A stretch of DNA of 64,000 nt from Cheiracanthium punctorium (taxonomy: Eukaryota; Arthropoda; Arachnida; Araneae; Cheiracanthiidae). Where the stretch lies: positions 124,001 to 188,000 of the forward strand of contig JAWZYV010011903.1 in assembly GCA_038373885.1 (NCBI GenBank), written 5' to 3'. The position numbers were made by a program, and so were the translations under genes. Below the pieces are notes generated by a model. The model did no database searches, had not been told where the DNA came from, and was given only the letters and a program-made list of their open reading frames with translations. Within the stretch, counting starts at the first letter, position 1. Each line of letters begins with the position of its first letter. Below are positions 45,391-57,528 of this stretch, piece by piece.

Positions 45391-46327
45391 CGAATACTTT
45401 TTTGGGTGGGTGTAATCAAACCTTGTTTGCAGACACACGATTAATTAAGACTGCCGCTTGTGCTTTTTTTTTTTTTTTTTTTCCTGAGCTCATACAAAAA
45501 GTCCGTCCCTCAGAAACTGTTCCATCATACTCATACATTTTAAAGTACATATGGACGACCTCCGGCCCGCCACTGCTTTCGATCCAACCCGCAGAACATA
45601 TCAAAATCCCGTATAAAATCCATATAAACCATTGAAAATCCCATATAAATCCCAATTATACGACCTGCGACTTCTCTAACATCGTAAAATTTGGCCCGAG
45701 ACTTTCCATCAGCTGCCAGATTATCCACGGTCTTCGATTTTTTTTTTTTTTTCTTTTCCCGACGTCAGTTATGTATGGAGTGCAGAGAAATAAGCACGCG
45801 CCTTTCATGATCAACAAATGCGAAGTCTCTATTTTTAAGGTAAAACTCAGATCCTATTTCTCTCTACCCCCCCCCTCCCCTCCCAATCGCTGCATTCGTA
45901 AACGACAAACTCGTTGCACGAGTTTTCGTAAGAAAACTGGAATGCGTGTGTTTAGTGCATAGATATAGGAATCTCCAAATTGAGCATAACGAGAGAAAAC
46001 TTGCTGCCTCCAAATGGTAGCCGTGATAGTGGCTTGCGCATGCGCAGAATGGCAATAACTTAAATTGCCATTCTAACTTAAACTGTGTCTAACTTAAACT
46101 TATAACTTAAATTGTACTTTCAATCATTTTAGAACGATCTGTATTTTAAAAAGTACTCGTATCGAAATATTTTCCCTCGAACTTATTTATTTTTCAGAAG
46201 TATTGCAACGAATGTTCTATTTTACATCGACGACAGCCATTATCGTGGCAGAAATGGGGTGCGTTTTTTGCAACCAAAAGCACACGATTAGGAACATTGG
46301 ATGAGCAATCTAGGTATTCCTAAATGT
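45391..46327. other. Intergenic sequence with an NRF1-like site
   Basis: No gene recognised. GCTTGCGCATGCGCAGAA at 46034-46051 matches the palindromic NRF1-type promoter motif, but no exon is seen nearby. A pyrimidine-rich run lies near 45868-45888. Confidence 0.35.
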
Positions 46328-46802
46328 ATTGTTACGAATTTTCGGGGCAACTCGCTGCTCTGGGGCTTAAAAGGGTTTAAAATTCGTATTCTACGCTTCA
46401 AATAGATAAATTTTGCTTTTTGTTGCATCAAAATCGGCCAATTAGAACCGGAGATACGGAGGTTTCAATTTCCCTATTCTTTTTCTATGGGTTTCTAGAA
46501 ATCTCGAGAAATATTGGTCCTAGGGCTTAGATCTCTTCACTTTTGGGGATTTATTTTTGGCGCCAAATTTGGCGACATTTTGATCATTTGGAGCGATTTT
46601 CCCAATGGGCCCTGGAAGTTGTTTTTCCTGCATTAAAAATGCATAATAACCTAACATTTCTCTTCTATGACGTAATCAAAATTCACGCTTTATGTAGAAT
46701 TCTCGAGAAATAAGACTTCTGGAAGCTGCTCGCAGCTTCTGCCTCTGGTATATATAGAACCGCGCGCTGCCCCGATAGCCTACAGTGTACTTTACACTGT
46801 AC
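46328..46802. mobile_element. Candidate solo LTR of a retrotransposon
   Basis: Less AT-rich than its surroundings. It starts near TGTATTGTTACGAATTTTCG, contains TATATATAGAACC near 46750 and ends near ACTGTACA, just before a TTAA MITE. TGTTACGAA-type starts are common in Gypsy LTRs. No clear target duplication or internal region, so tentative. Confidence 0.4.
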
Positions 46803-46828
46803 AGTGTAAACTTTACACTGTAACTTAA

Positions 46829-47105
46829 CCCATTTGTGCCTGGATATTTTTGCGACTTTCTTCGATTTTTACTGATAACAGAAATAATAATTAAATAACT
46901 GACGTCAACTTCTTGAACAAGGGATGATTTCTTTTAAAATCATTATGCATAAAAATCGAAATATCAACATCCCACTTGGTCATGTTAAAATATTTTGTAG
47001 AGTTGAAGGCTCGATGCTCATGAATAAAGGCTAGGAAAAATAAATAACGTTTTCGACTAATAGCGAAAATGCCGTCCCAAAAAAGGGACGCTAGGCATAA
47101 ATGGG
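46829..47105. mobile_element. piggyBac-type MITE, family 2
   Basis: TTAA (46825-46828), CCCATTTGTGCCTGG; right end CTAGGCATAAATGGG, TTAA (47106-47109). 277 bp, no ORF. The degenerate sibling is 29811-30082. Confidence 0.85.
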
Positions 47106-47184
47106 TTAAAAAATAAATTCAACGGTGACGAGCCAATCAGAACACATTTTTCGTAATCGTGGCTGCACAACATGAGCGTACACT

Positions 47185-47397
47185 ATGGTGACCAGACTTT
47201 TGAACAGTTTCGTTGTTAGAATCGGGGACATGTCCCGATTCTGACAACAAAACTGGGGACATTTATAATATATGCAATAAATAACAGTAATTTAATTTAA
47301 AAACAATGCAATTATTAAAATTTGTCCCCAATTCCTGTTTTACATTTTGGGGACAATTTGAAAAACACCCTGAAAATGGGGACGTTTGGTCACCTTA
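47185..47397. mobile_element. MITE-like repeat with GGTGACCA ends
   Basis: Starts TATGGTGACCAGACTTTTGA and ends TTTGGTCACCTTA, with GGGGACA-rich inverted blocks inside. Related sequences follow at 47467-47942 and about 50560-50960. Target duplication not identified. Confidence 0.5.
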
Positions 47398-47466
47398 GCG
47401 TACACAGACAAGTGCAAGGAGAGTAGGATGAAGTAGTGAGAACATGATCCCAAATTTGAAACAAAA

Positions 47467-47942
47467 TTGGGAACATTTTATAAATTATGAAATAATTAAC
47501 AGTAATCTAATTAAAAACAATTTAATAAGTAAAAATTGTCCCCAATTGCTTTTTTACATTTTGGGGACAAATCGCCAAAAACGCATATTAATTGGGGACT
47601 GTCCCCGAAAATTGGGGACGTATGGTCGTCTTAAGTTACGGAGACTTTCAGGTGGTATTGTAATTTACCGATGAAATGCCGGGGGGGGGCATTTCATCGG
47701 CCCAACTACACTTTTGTAATTGGGAACATTTTATAAATTATGAAATAATTAACAGTAATCTAATTAAAAACAATTTAATAAGTAAAAATTGTCCCCAATT
47801 GCTTTTTTACATTTTGGGGACAAATCGCCAAAAACGCATATTAATTGGGGACTGTCCCCGAAAATTGGGGACGTATGGTCGTCTTAAGTTACGGAAACTT
47901 TCAGGTGGTTTTGTAATTTACCGATGAAATGCCGGGGGGGGG
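47467..47942. repeat. Recent tandem duplication, 252-bp period
   Basis: Copies from 47467 and from 47719 differ at only a few bases over about 220 bp, ending in ATGAAATGCC plus a G run. Each contains the GGGGACA/TGTCCCC text of the neighbouring MITE. Near-identity indicates recent duplication (or an assembly artefact). Confidence 0.8.
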
Positions 47943-48109
47943 GAACATTTTAAACCTTACTGATACTAGAGTTAATATAAATGTTTTAAAATAGCTGTTT
48001 ATTTAATAATTAATTTATATGTTCGAAGGGGGGCTCGGGCTTCCTCGCTGCCCGAAACGAAATTCATGACTTACGGCTGTTTACGATTGTTTATTGTTGT
48101 TGGACAAGA

Positions 48110-48245
48110 GGGGGGGGGGATTCCGCTGCGCTAATTCGTTGAGCATAAGGTCATGGGTTCGATTCTCACTCATTCCTTGGCTGTTTTCATGCGTCCCATT
48201 ATTGCGCTGTAAATTGATACTCTGAAATAGAAATCAACTTCTAAT
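48110..48245 (+). repeat. tRNA-like SINE fragment
   Basis: A perfect B box GGGTTCGATTCTC near 48155 follows GCATAAGGTCAT. The A-box region is degenerate and no target duplication is evident. The downstream tail is unremarkable. I interpret it as a truncated SINE. Confidence 0.45.
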
Positions 48246-48383
48246 CAGGAACAACTGAGATAATGGTCACAGAGCCTTAGATCTCGTCGAACTCGCGATA
48301 TCAAATGTTCTGTCGATTTGAGTCGAGACAAGCGAGCTTTATAATTGGCAGGGGCTGTTTTTTCGGACACTTAGACTAAATAA

Positions 48384-50279
48384 CCCAGACAGCACATAAA
48401 TTTAAATCAAGCTTGACATTTGGCTTGGCAATGCAAGCTTGGCTTAAGCTGGATTTCAGCTTTCAAAGTGCGCAGTGATGGCGCCATCTGTGAAAGAGAA
48501 TGGACATTAATTGTCTAGCGTCCTCAAATTTGCTGAAAGTTCGTAAAAGATGTGTTTTATTTATATTACCAGTGCCATATTACCGGCAGGGCAAACGGGG
48601 CAACTGCCCAGGGCCTACAGATTTTAGGGCCCAAAAATCTTACATCTTACACTTTTGTAATTTTAAAATAAAATTACAAAGGATAAAAAAAATTCCGAAG
48701 TTAAATAATTTTTTTAATTATAAAGTATGAACAATGAAAATAATTCAAATTTACATTTGTATAAATTAATTTAAACTTATTTTTAATTCTTCGAAATGCT
48801 CTATATCGATATAGCATACCAATATGTAGGAAAATAACCACATTTGTAAAGAGAATTTTTAGCGTTAAAAAATAGCAAAATTTTTCAATTATTTGTTATT
48901 TTAAGAAATATTTACAAAAATGACTAAAGTGTTTGTATTCCATACATGTTAGCAACTGTGATATAGCATTTCGAAGTAACGTTTAACTATCTGTTTCTTT
49001 GATTTCAGATTACTTAACACAAAATTTGTGTTAAGTAAGTAAACCCATTCTATATTTCCAAATATGGAAATTCTTCAAAATAAAATACAATTATACTACG
49101 AAATTGATTTCAAAATCAGTCGTTTGTCTCGATTTTGGCCAGCAGTATTGCTCAACGATGAGTGTTGCGATATTGAAAGTTTTAAAACGTGTCCTGCTTT
49201 TAAGTTTATATTATGCTTATTTCCCTATTAGTAGAGTCTATAAATCACACATAACATTATTTAAATTTTGATTCATCCCATGGAAAAATAAAAGAAACTT
49301 ATCAGCATCGCCCATACTTATCGATCTGGCGTGACAACAGTCACTTCAAACTTTAGTCATAGCTGCCCGAGGCAATAATGGCCGAGCGGTTAGCACGCGT
49401 TCCTTCCAGCCTAAAGTTCCCGGGATCGAACCCAGCCGTCGACGTTTGATGGAACAGATTAAAATAACTTAAAATTTCAGCATAGAGGGGGAAAATGCGC
49501 GGAAAAATAAAGTATGTGGGGCGCCCCGTGTATTTAGAAAATTTTTAATTTTTTAAGCTTGAAATGTCAAGCTTAATGCAAGTTGGGCAAGCAGGACCCG
49601 ATCATCACGAAATTGGGCCCTGGGCAAATACAAATTTTGGGGCCTTTGCACTTACGAGAAATTATATATTACGCATTTTTTAAGTTGTCTTGGGCACATG
49701 TAGCTGCAGATATATATATCGAGTTTAAATACAAAATATATGAATACATTGCAATAAAGAATATTAAAAGGACTTTAGTAAATATGAATAAGAATTATTT
49801 TCACAAATAATGAATATCTAGACATGAAAAGAACTGGAAAAATTACAGTACTTATCCTAAAACTGATACGATTTTTGTAAATAAAAAACTTACAAAAAGA
49901 GACTCAGACGTTGGCTCACGAACTTTGACCTAATGCTGATGGGTCTTAGAGGACCTTAGTGGAGTAAAATGCCAGAGAATTAGCTGCCAGCTCTTGAGTA
50001 TTTTCGAGAAAAATGGCAAATTAAATATTCGTACAAAGTTTTTTTAAGAATTTAATTTTTTAATAAATAAAAATTTGTTGAAGGGTACAAAATTTGGGGG
50101 CCCTCGAAATGCGTGGGCCCAGGGCAGATGCCCCGGTTGCCCTGCCGATAAACGGGCCCTGTGGGCAAGTGTAAACTAGAACACTTGATTCAAGCTTGCA
50201 TTAAGCTTACACGTTTGAAATTTTCAAGCCCAATGACTTGATAAATCAAGCTTGCTGCAAGTTTGCTGTGCTGTCTGGG
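48384..50279. mobile_element. TIR/tRNA-like composite element, copy 1 (nested insertion)
   Basis: Ends CCCAGACAGCACA and the complement (right) TGTGCTGTCTGGG. The body lies in the opposite orientation to copy 2 at 51155-52062: its right terminus (complement of CAGCAAACTTGCAGCAAGC) equals the left terminus of copy 2. The tRNA-like part is at 49378-49442, with A box TGGCCGAGCGG and B-box-like GGGATCGAACC. A hAT element occupies 49592-50161, and another hAT-like end starts at 48570. Confidence 0.72.
49592..50161. mobile_element. hAT-type element, CAGGRCCCG ends
   Basis: Perfect duplications tgggcaag (49584-49591 and 50162-50169). Ends CAGGACCCGATCATCACG and the complement of CAGGGCCCGTTTATCGGC. 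570 bp, non-autonomous; inserted into the composite element. Confidence 0.85.
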
Positions 50280-51012
50280 GGTTAAAATAAAACGTCTTGG
50301 GAAGACCCCAATTAGGGCAGCACTTTTCGGCCTAGATTCCAAGTATAAATAATCGGGCGTAATCCCACAAACACATGACAGAGAGGATATAATTGGTAAT
50401 CTTAATGGTCGACACCTTTTGAGAACATCAATGTCTATACAGAAATCCATAAAAATGCTATAACTTAACCATAATGTGGATCATCCGGAATGAGTACAGA
50501 CTTATTCTGGATATTCTAAAACACTTTGTGGATTTTCCATATTATTACCTTGAATTAAGGTGACCAGGTTTTCGAACAAAAATTTAGGGATCAATCATCA
50601 TGGTGTTCCCAATTCTGAAATAAAATCGGGCCATTTTATGAATCCAATACATGCCATTAATAAAAATAAAAAATAAAGATAGTGATAATGACATAGGTGA
50701 AAAAGCATTACGTCATACCTTAGCAACCAATATTTATTGGTCAAACATTCGTTCATTTGAGAATGGTCATTAGCGGAAAACGTGGCTTTGCATCCCTACA
50801 TATCCAAGTTGACCAACAAAAAAAAAATTTCAGTGATACCACGTGAAAACCCTCTATTAAATAATTATTGTAATTTAATATTTTGTTCCAAATTGTTATT
50901 TTATGTGCAATTTGGGGACATATTGAAAAAAACCTGAAACTAGAGAATCATCTTATCTTATTTAGATGCCTGGAAATTTACCTACAGGTAAAAATCGTCA
51001 ACTGTCATTTTG

Positions 51013-52855
51013 AACCGAAGAGCCATTACATTATGACCACCTACTCAATTATGCATTGTGCCTCTTTTGAACTTCAAAACAGCAGCAACTCGACAGGGCA
51101 TGGATGCCACGAGTTCTTGGTAGATACTGGAGACAGGTTGTACCAAATATCTAACCCAGACAGCGCAGCAAACTTGCAGCAAGCTTGATTTATCAAGTCA
51201 ATAAACTTGAAAATTTCAAGCATGTAAGCTTAATGCAAGCTTGAATCAAGTGTTCAAGTTTACACTTACCCAACTTGCATTGAGCTTGACATAGCAAGCT
51301 TAAAAAATTTTCCAAAAAAAATTTCTTAAATACACGGGGCGCCCGTCGGCGAACTTGCCCCACATATTTCTTTTCTTCCCTCTATGCTGAAATTTCAAGT
51401 TAATTTAATCTGTTTCCATCAAACGTCCGCGGCTGGGATCGAACTCGGGACCTAAGGGTTGGGAAGCCAGTGTCCTAACCATTCCGCCAATCTACCTCGC
51501 GCTGGCATGACCAAAGTTTGAAGTGACTGTTATGGTTGTCACGCCGTTTTCTGGCGAGATCGATTAGTTCCCGACGCCGATCTGTTTCTTTTATTTTTCC
51601 ATCGGTTGAATAAAAATTAAAATAATGTTATGTGTGATTTATAGACTCTACTAATAGGGAAATAAGCATAATATAAACTTAAAAGCAGCACACGTTTTAA
51701 AACTTTCAATATTGCGACACTCATGCTTGGCAATACTGACCAAAATCGAGACAAACGACTGATTTTGAAATCAATTTCGTAGTATAGTTGTATTTTATTT
51801 TGAAGAACTTCCATATTTGAAAATATAGAATCTTTTTTTTTTAATTCTATGGTCAAGTACATTTATGACTGATGATAAATTATTTGTTATGTGGATGTGG
51901 CTTTCCAAATCAAGCAGTCATCAAGTTGTATTCAAGCTTGACAGTTCAAATGACTTCTCCAAGCTTGCTGCAAGCTTAAAATGAATTGAACTGTCAAGCT
52001 TGTATTAATATGTCAAATTTAAAGAAATGTCAAGCTTGATTTAAGCTTATGTGCTGTCTGGGAAGTCAGAGACGGCCTGAGGGGCGTGCAGGGCCTCAGG
52101 CAAAGCGCAAGAGCGGGGCGTCTTCTCTATCATGTCTTATGAGATAGCAATAAAATGGCCCAGGAGCAGGGCCTTAGGCGATCGCCTATATTTGCACCCC
52201 CCTTGGGCCGGCCCTGGGGAAGCAACAGCCGCACAAAGTCGAGATATTGGAACATGGTGGTGTTTGAGCTCTGAGCTGCCAGGGAGAGGGGAGCAGTTTT
52301 TCTACTGGAAGACGGAGTACCCTGACACGACCATCAGTGTGATGGAGAAACTGGGATTCATCCTACCAGGCAACTCTCTTCTACATATCTGTGGTCCAGT
52401 CTCAATGTTCCCGTGCCCACTGTAGGCATACATGACAATGACGCTTGATACTTGCACTTGGATCTGCATTGTATTGGGCTGTCAGCTGCTGATTTTGCTG
52501 TACTAGGCGGGACAGTGTATGGCGTCCTCTTTCTTTGATGTCCTGGACGCTCAACATCTTGGTGCCTATTGCTGGATTCACCATCATTAATGCACTTTTT
52601 ATAAATACTAACAATAGAAGATTGTGAAGTTTTGGAGATACTCATTCCGAGTCTTCGGCCATTACAATCTGCCCTCTATCAAATTTGCTTAGATCAACAG
52701 ACCTTCCCATCACTCATAAACATACGTGCAAGAATGATTCCTTACCTTTTCCAGGAGCAGTTTAATACCATTCCCACTTAATTAAGTTCTCTTTATGCCA
52801 TCCAGACGAGTTCATTGAAAAATGTGTGGGTGGACACAATGTAATGGCTCTTTGG
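51013..52855. mobile_element. DNA transposon with AAGAGCCATTACATT ends, interrupted
   Basis: Left CCGAAGAGCCATTACATTAT..CCACC; right GGTGGACACAATGTAATGGC then TCTTTGG. The text near 51060-51130 (CCTCTTTTG..AAAACAGC, CGACAGGGCATGGATGCCAC) resembles a DNA-transposon family I associate with fish genomes. No intact ORF. The composite element 51155-52062 is nested inside. Confidence 0.6.
51155..52062. mobile_element. TIR/tRNA-like composite element, copy 2 (intact ends)
   Basis: 908 bp between CCCAGACAGCGCA and TGTGCTGTCTGGG. Subterminal regions on both sides are rich in CAAGCTTG palindromes. A tRNA-like segment (51428-51510, minus strand: GGCGGAATGGTTAGGACACT and GAGTTCGATCCC) lies off-centre. 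No transposase; target duplication unclear. Confidence 0.78.
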
Positions 52856-52869
52856 TGTATATTACTTTG

Positions 52870-54670
52870 TAAAAATAAAAAGTTGATCCTATTTTACTGA
52901 AGTCAGAAAATTGACTAACATTTTACCGGTTGACAGACATTAACCATTTCATGTCCAGCCCAGCCATAAGAAGCTCACATTTGAACATTTTCACTGTGGA
53001 ACACAAAAATTCATTACTGCTATTGAATTTTCATATACCGATCCAGGATTGGAAATACGGAAAAGATCCATTCAATATTACAGTTAGGTTAGGTTTGTAA
53101 CTAGATATTTGGGAGACTGGAGCAGTTAATGACATGGGACTTTATTAAATCTTACTTTACTAAGAGTATTAAATCTTACTTTTTGAAGTAAGATTTTACT
53201 TATTCTTAAGATATCCAAGTGAGACATATGTATGTATTATAATAAATTTGCTAACAATATTTATTAATTTAGAAAAATCTGGTTGAAATAAATTGGGTAA
53301 ACTAACTGTACAGAGTGTCAACAAAGTGCCGTGCTTCATGGCATGTTGAATAAAACTGCACATAGGAACAACCTCCCCCCCCCCTCCAAAAAAAAAAACA
53401 TTTCTTTCCCGTGGATTAAATACAAAATTCTATTTTGTCTTCCGATAAACAAATCTTTATTAATTTTTTTTAAAGCTATGTCTGAAGTGGCAAATTAATT
53501 CTTCTAGTTAATACTTTACTTGACGCACACAATATATGAATGCCTTTTAAACACTAGTTCAGAAAGAAAGTGTGTTAAAATTTTTAGGACAGAAATCCAG
53601 GTATTTATAATTCTTCTTTTTCTTTTACAAATGGGAACTAAGCATTTTTAGTTTTCTTGAATGACTAAAGCTAAAAGTGTTTGTTTTTCTAATGATTTTA
53701 TTAATAACATTTAAATAAAAAATAATAAACCAATTTTTTATACTATAATAAAATTATATTTTTTAATTAAAAATTTACTTATGGTGTAACATAAGAAATA
53801 TATTTGGTTTAAACCTTTAGTTCACAGTTTATGACAAATGCAAAGACGCATATCCATACACCCTTTCAAAAGTTATTCAATTGCAAGTCAGTTTTCCTAT
53901 ATTGGTTTCATTATAAAGTGTTGTTCTTTATAAAAAGTAGATTAGGTTTTAACAAGTTCTAATATTTATTATCAGATGCATGTTTTTTTCAAAAATTAGT
54001 CAGTTACTTTCTTATACTTGAATTTTTTGAGTTGACTCTTTGAGTTGAATATTTTTTTGAGTTATTTCTGTACTAAATATTGATATTTCTAGAAAAATAT
54101 GTGCACTAAAGGGTTAAGAACAGGACCACTAGTAGAGAGCAAAGGAACTTGATGCAATTATTTTTCTTTGTTTCCACAACATTGTACCATGTTCTGAATC
54201 TATGCTGTAACTTGTTTGCTGTACCTCAGCAGGTCTCGTAACTTCACACTATCACAATAAGATTTTAAAAATTCTGCTTTATGGAAAAACATCCCAAATT
54301 AAAAAGTCATAACTGTAATGTTATGAAACATGGGTAAAATATTCTTAAGGAGTTGATTTAGAGAATGACCTTCAACAATGAAAGTAGTGATTTTTCATTT
54401 GTTAGTTATGAATTGGCAAGTATTTTTTCATCAGTTTTCTGCTCTTAAAAACACTAACTTTTCTAAATTTTCAAAAAAGGCTGTTAAAATAATGAGAGTA
54501 AATTGTTTCCTCTAGTATATGTTAGACATCAGAATAAAAATGTCATCCTTTAAATACGAGTTCTGATATCCTGCAAAGTGTCACTTTATATCAATTTTTC
54601 TGTGTTTTGATCCTGAAAATCAAAATATTTACTATACATATTTTCATATGACGCTAGAAGTTTTTAGATA
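52870..54670. other. AT-rich intergenic sequence
   Basis: No gene. About 75 bp near 53079-53150 (GTTTGTAACTAGATATTTGG ... CAGTTAATGACATGGG) recurs directly at 55335-55402. The rest shows nothing supported. Confidence 0.45.
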
Positions 54671-54678
54671 TGTAAATA

Positions 54679-55225
54679 CAGCGTGTCACAAAATGGTGGT
54701 AACACACTAATTTTTTATATATCGAGATAAAAGTGCAATGCAAATTGAAAGTTAGGAAAAAAAGACTGTGTTAAGAAAAAATTCTTCTCGTTAATCTTCA
54801 AAAAGTTACACTTAAAATTTGTATGCACCCCTGTACAAAATTTTTTTTTCCAAATAGTAAAATGTGGCCCCATGCACTATTGAGGCAATGCAAAAGATTT
54901 TAGAATTATATCCTAAAAAGTGTCAGAGAAATGAAGAGAAATATATGCTGACTCAAACCACTATTCAATGGCTCTCAAAGTGAAAAAAAAAAAAAATCGC
55001 GTTGGATAATCACGTTTCAGGTGTCGTACAGAAATTATGAAAGAAAGAATTGCATCCAAATTTAAAAAGTGCACCTAAGTTTTTGAAAATTAACGAGATG
55101 AATTTTTTCTTAACATAGTGTTTTATTCCCTACCTTATTTTGAACATTTTTTTTCAATTTACATTACCCACTTACCTCTAATAAACAAATAATTAAAGTA
55201 TACTACCATATTTTGGGACACCCTG
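54679..55225. mobile_element. Tc1/mariner-like MITE, TIR CAGNGTGTCNCAAAAT
   Basis: TA (54677-54678) then CAGCGTGTCACAAAATGGTG; right end CATATTTTGGGACACCCTG then TA (55226-55227). It is the uninterrupted counterpart of 7733-9294 and shows what that copy looked like before the Penelope-like insertion. Confidence 0.8.
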
Positions 55226-55649
55226 TATAATGCACCAGTATGGAATTTTTCAAATATTAAATAAAAATCGCCTCAAAAGGTAGGCAATAACCAAAATGAT
55301 AATATTGCAGACCTTGTGGTGGGAGAATGGAGGCATTCAATGTTACAGTTAGGTTTGTAACTAGATATTTGGGAGGTCGGGGCAGTTAATGACATGGGGC
55401 TTTTCCTGATACTGCCTTGGAATGACACGTCTACAGGAGTGAGAGCACTTAAAGATCTGAGTTGTGGCTTTTTACTTTCCGAACATGCACCATGTAAGGA
55501 AAGTATTGTAATCATGAAAAAATTCGAATTCGAGATTTTGGTGTATCGACACGTTTTGAGGTCTTCTGAATTCATTCATGCTATTTTTACGAGATGTATG
55601 TATGTGTGTGTGTGTGTATGTGAGTGAACACGATAGCTCCTGAACGGGG

Positions 55650-56010
55650 CATTCGATTGAGCTCAAATTGCGTATATATGTTATAAACCACCGTCGCAAG
55701 ACCGGTATTAATTTTGGTGTGTATAGGACTTATAGTTTTTCTACAGGGCTACGGCAAAGATTTCTTTTACGTTACAGCCTGTGGGGAGGAATTCTTGAAA
55801 GTGCACTAGCGTTTAAATGGTACATTCGATTGAGCTCAAATTGGGTATACATGTTATAAACCACCATCGTAAGACCGGTATTGATTTTGATGCGTATAGA
55901 ACTTATAGTTTTTCTACAGGGCTACGACAAAGATTTCTTTTACATTATGGCCTATGCGGAGAAATTCTTGAAAATACGCTAGTGTTTAAATGGTACATTT
56001 GATTGAGCTT
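55650..56010. repeat. Tandem repeat, 173-bp unit, two copies plus a partial third
   Basis: ATTCGATTGAGCTCAAATTG at 55651 recurs at 55824 and, diverged, at 55997. Units share TAAACCACC.TCG.AAGACCGG and AGTTTTTCTACAGGGCTACG. Divergence is roughly 10-15% by eye. Satellite-like; non-coding. Confidence 0.8.
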
Positions 56011-57097
56011 CAATTTGGTATGTATGTTTGAATGATTCATCGATTAAAATTTATTTAAATGCTTAGTAATGATCTTAATCATAAGTGTTTGGAGAGTCGA
56101 GTGGAGTCACTCCAGATTTTTTTGTAAGGCAATGCAAGAGATCAGTCAAGTCACGAGTACGGTAACTGAAAATAAAAGCAGAATTTGTGTTTGTTCTGTG
56201 TTTTGGCAAGCCTACATGAGGGGCAATTGCCTACGGGAGGCTGGTCTTGGTCAGAGGACTTTTAAGGGTTCTTATGCATATTCAAGTTACATCTGGAGAA
56301 AACCGATCACACCATTAGATTGACAGTCACACGATATCTCTGAACGCAGGTTCTTCGCATTTCAGCCATCTACCATATTTAGAGTCTTATCCACTCTGCC
56401 ATGGTGGGGTGTTTTTCATTATACGTATGTTTTTTTGATGCATATAAACTATTTTTTTTTATATAGACATAGAAGCCCAAAATGATATTACTTTACAGAA
56501 CATTTTGCTTTATTCAGAGCTTAATGAAGGCAAACATGGGCCTGGGCAAAAGACAAAAAATGAACCTTACACAATAACCCTCTTCTCCTTGCTAAAGAAA
56601 AACAAGAAAGACAAATCATGAGAAACGCATTGATTATAAAACTTTCCAACACACTAGCACGTGCACACACATCCCCTAAGCAGACAGCCTTTGAGTAGCT
56701 TTGTCTTAAAGCAACACAATAAATCGGGTAATTAGAGGGCGAGGTATGAATTTTCAAGATTCTCATTGAAATCATCATAGCTTATTATTACCACATTAGG
56801 TAATTTTAGCAATATTTCCTGCCAAATAATGAAAATATCGCTAAGCTGGGTTCATTTTTCGAAAGATTTTTTCCCCTCATCATATGTGATTTATTGCAGA
56901 AGTTGCCAATGTTGCTGACTTTTGGCACAACTTTCGTGGGAGGTATTACGTGGTAAGATAGTGTTGTGCTTTAAATAGATGCTTGTCTGTAAACTGTGAT
57001 TGGACGTAATCTATTGGAATTATTCAAAGTGCTCTTGTAGAAGAACTATTAATGATACACACATACTTTTTCAATGGAGAGCTTCATCTTGTAATCC

Positions 57098-57528
57098 TTA
57101 AGAGTCTTCTGTAGTCGGCTTGCGGAGATTCAAGTCCCAGTGCTTTGCTATGGAGAAAAGTGTCTTAACGCCTAATCGTTTTTCTCAGAAAGTATTAGGT
57201 ATTTTTAAATGAAATTTTCCTGTGTCAATCTTGAGAACTATTCGCAAGGATTGCGCGAATCAGATTTCAGTTAATTTAGCCAAAAGAGATTTTATTGCAG
57301 TCTGAAAAGTAACATAAATTCTAGGCTGCAATAAAATCTTTTTCGGCTAAATTAACCGAAATCTGATTCACGCAATCCTTGCGAATAGTTCTCAAGATTC
57401 ACACAGGAAAATTTCATTTAAAAATACCTAATACTTTCTGAGAAAAATGATTAGGCGCTAAGGCACTTTTCTCCATAGCAAAGCACTGGGACTTGAATCT
57501 CCGCAAGCCGACTACAGAGGCCTCTTAA
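57098..57528. repeat. Large foldback (arms about 195 bp)
   Basis: 57098-57301 is the near-perfect complement of 57331-57528, with only about 30 bases between. Arms begin TTAAGAG..CTGTAGTCGGC and contain TTCAAGTCCCAGTGCTTTGC and CGCAAGGATTGCG. Likely a foldback-type transposon, possibly with TTAA or TA target. Confidence 0.85.

Noticed and set aside
45297..45728. Overlapping frames of 62-112 codons
   Set aside because: Several frames over the same bases, crossing homopolymer tracts, with no family resemblance.
49378..49442. Functional tRNA gene
   Set aside because: A/B boxes are present but the cloverleaf is incomplete and the segment is embedded in a repeated transposon; treated as tRNA-derived.
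52132..52645. Frames of 70-97 codons on both strands
   Set aside because: They fall inside the AAGAGCCATTACATT-ended transposon and are interrupted; no transposase motif could be recognised confidently.
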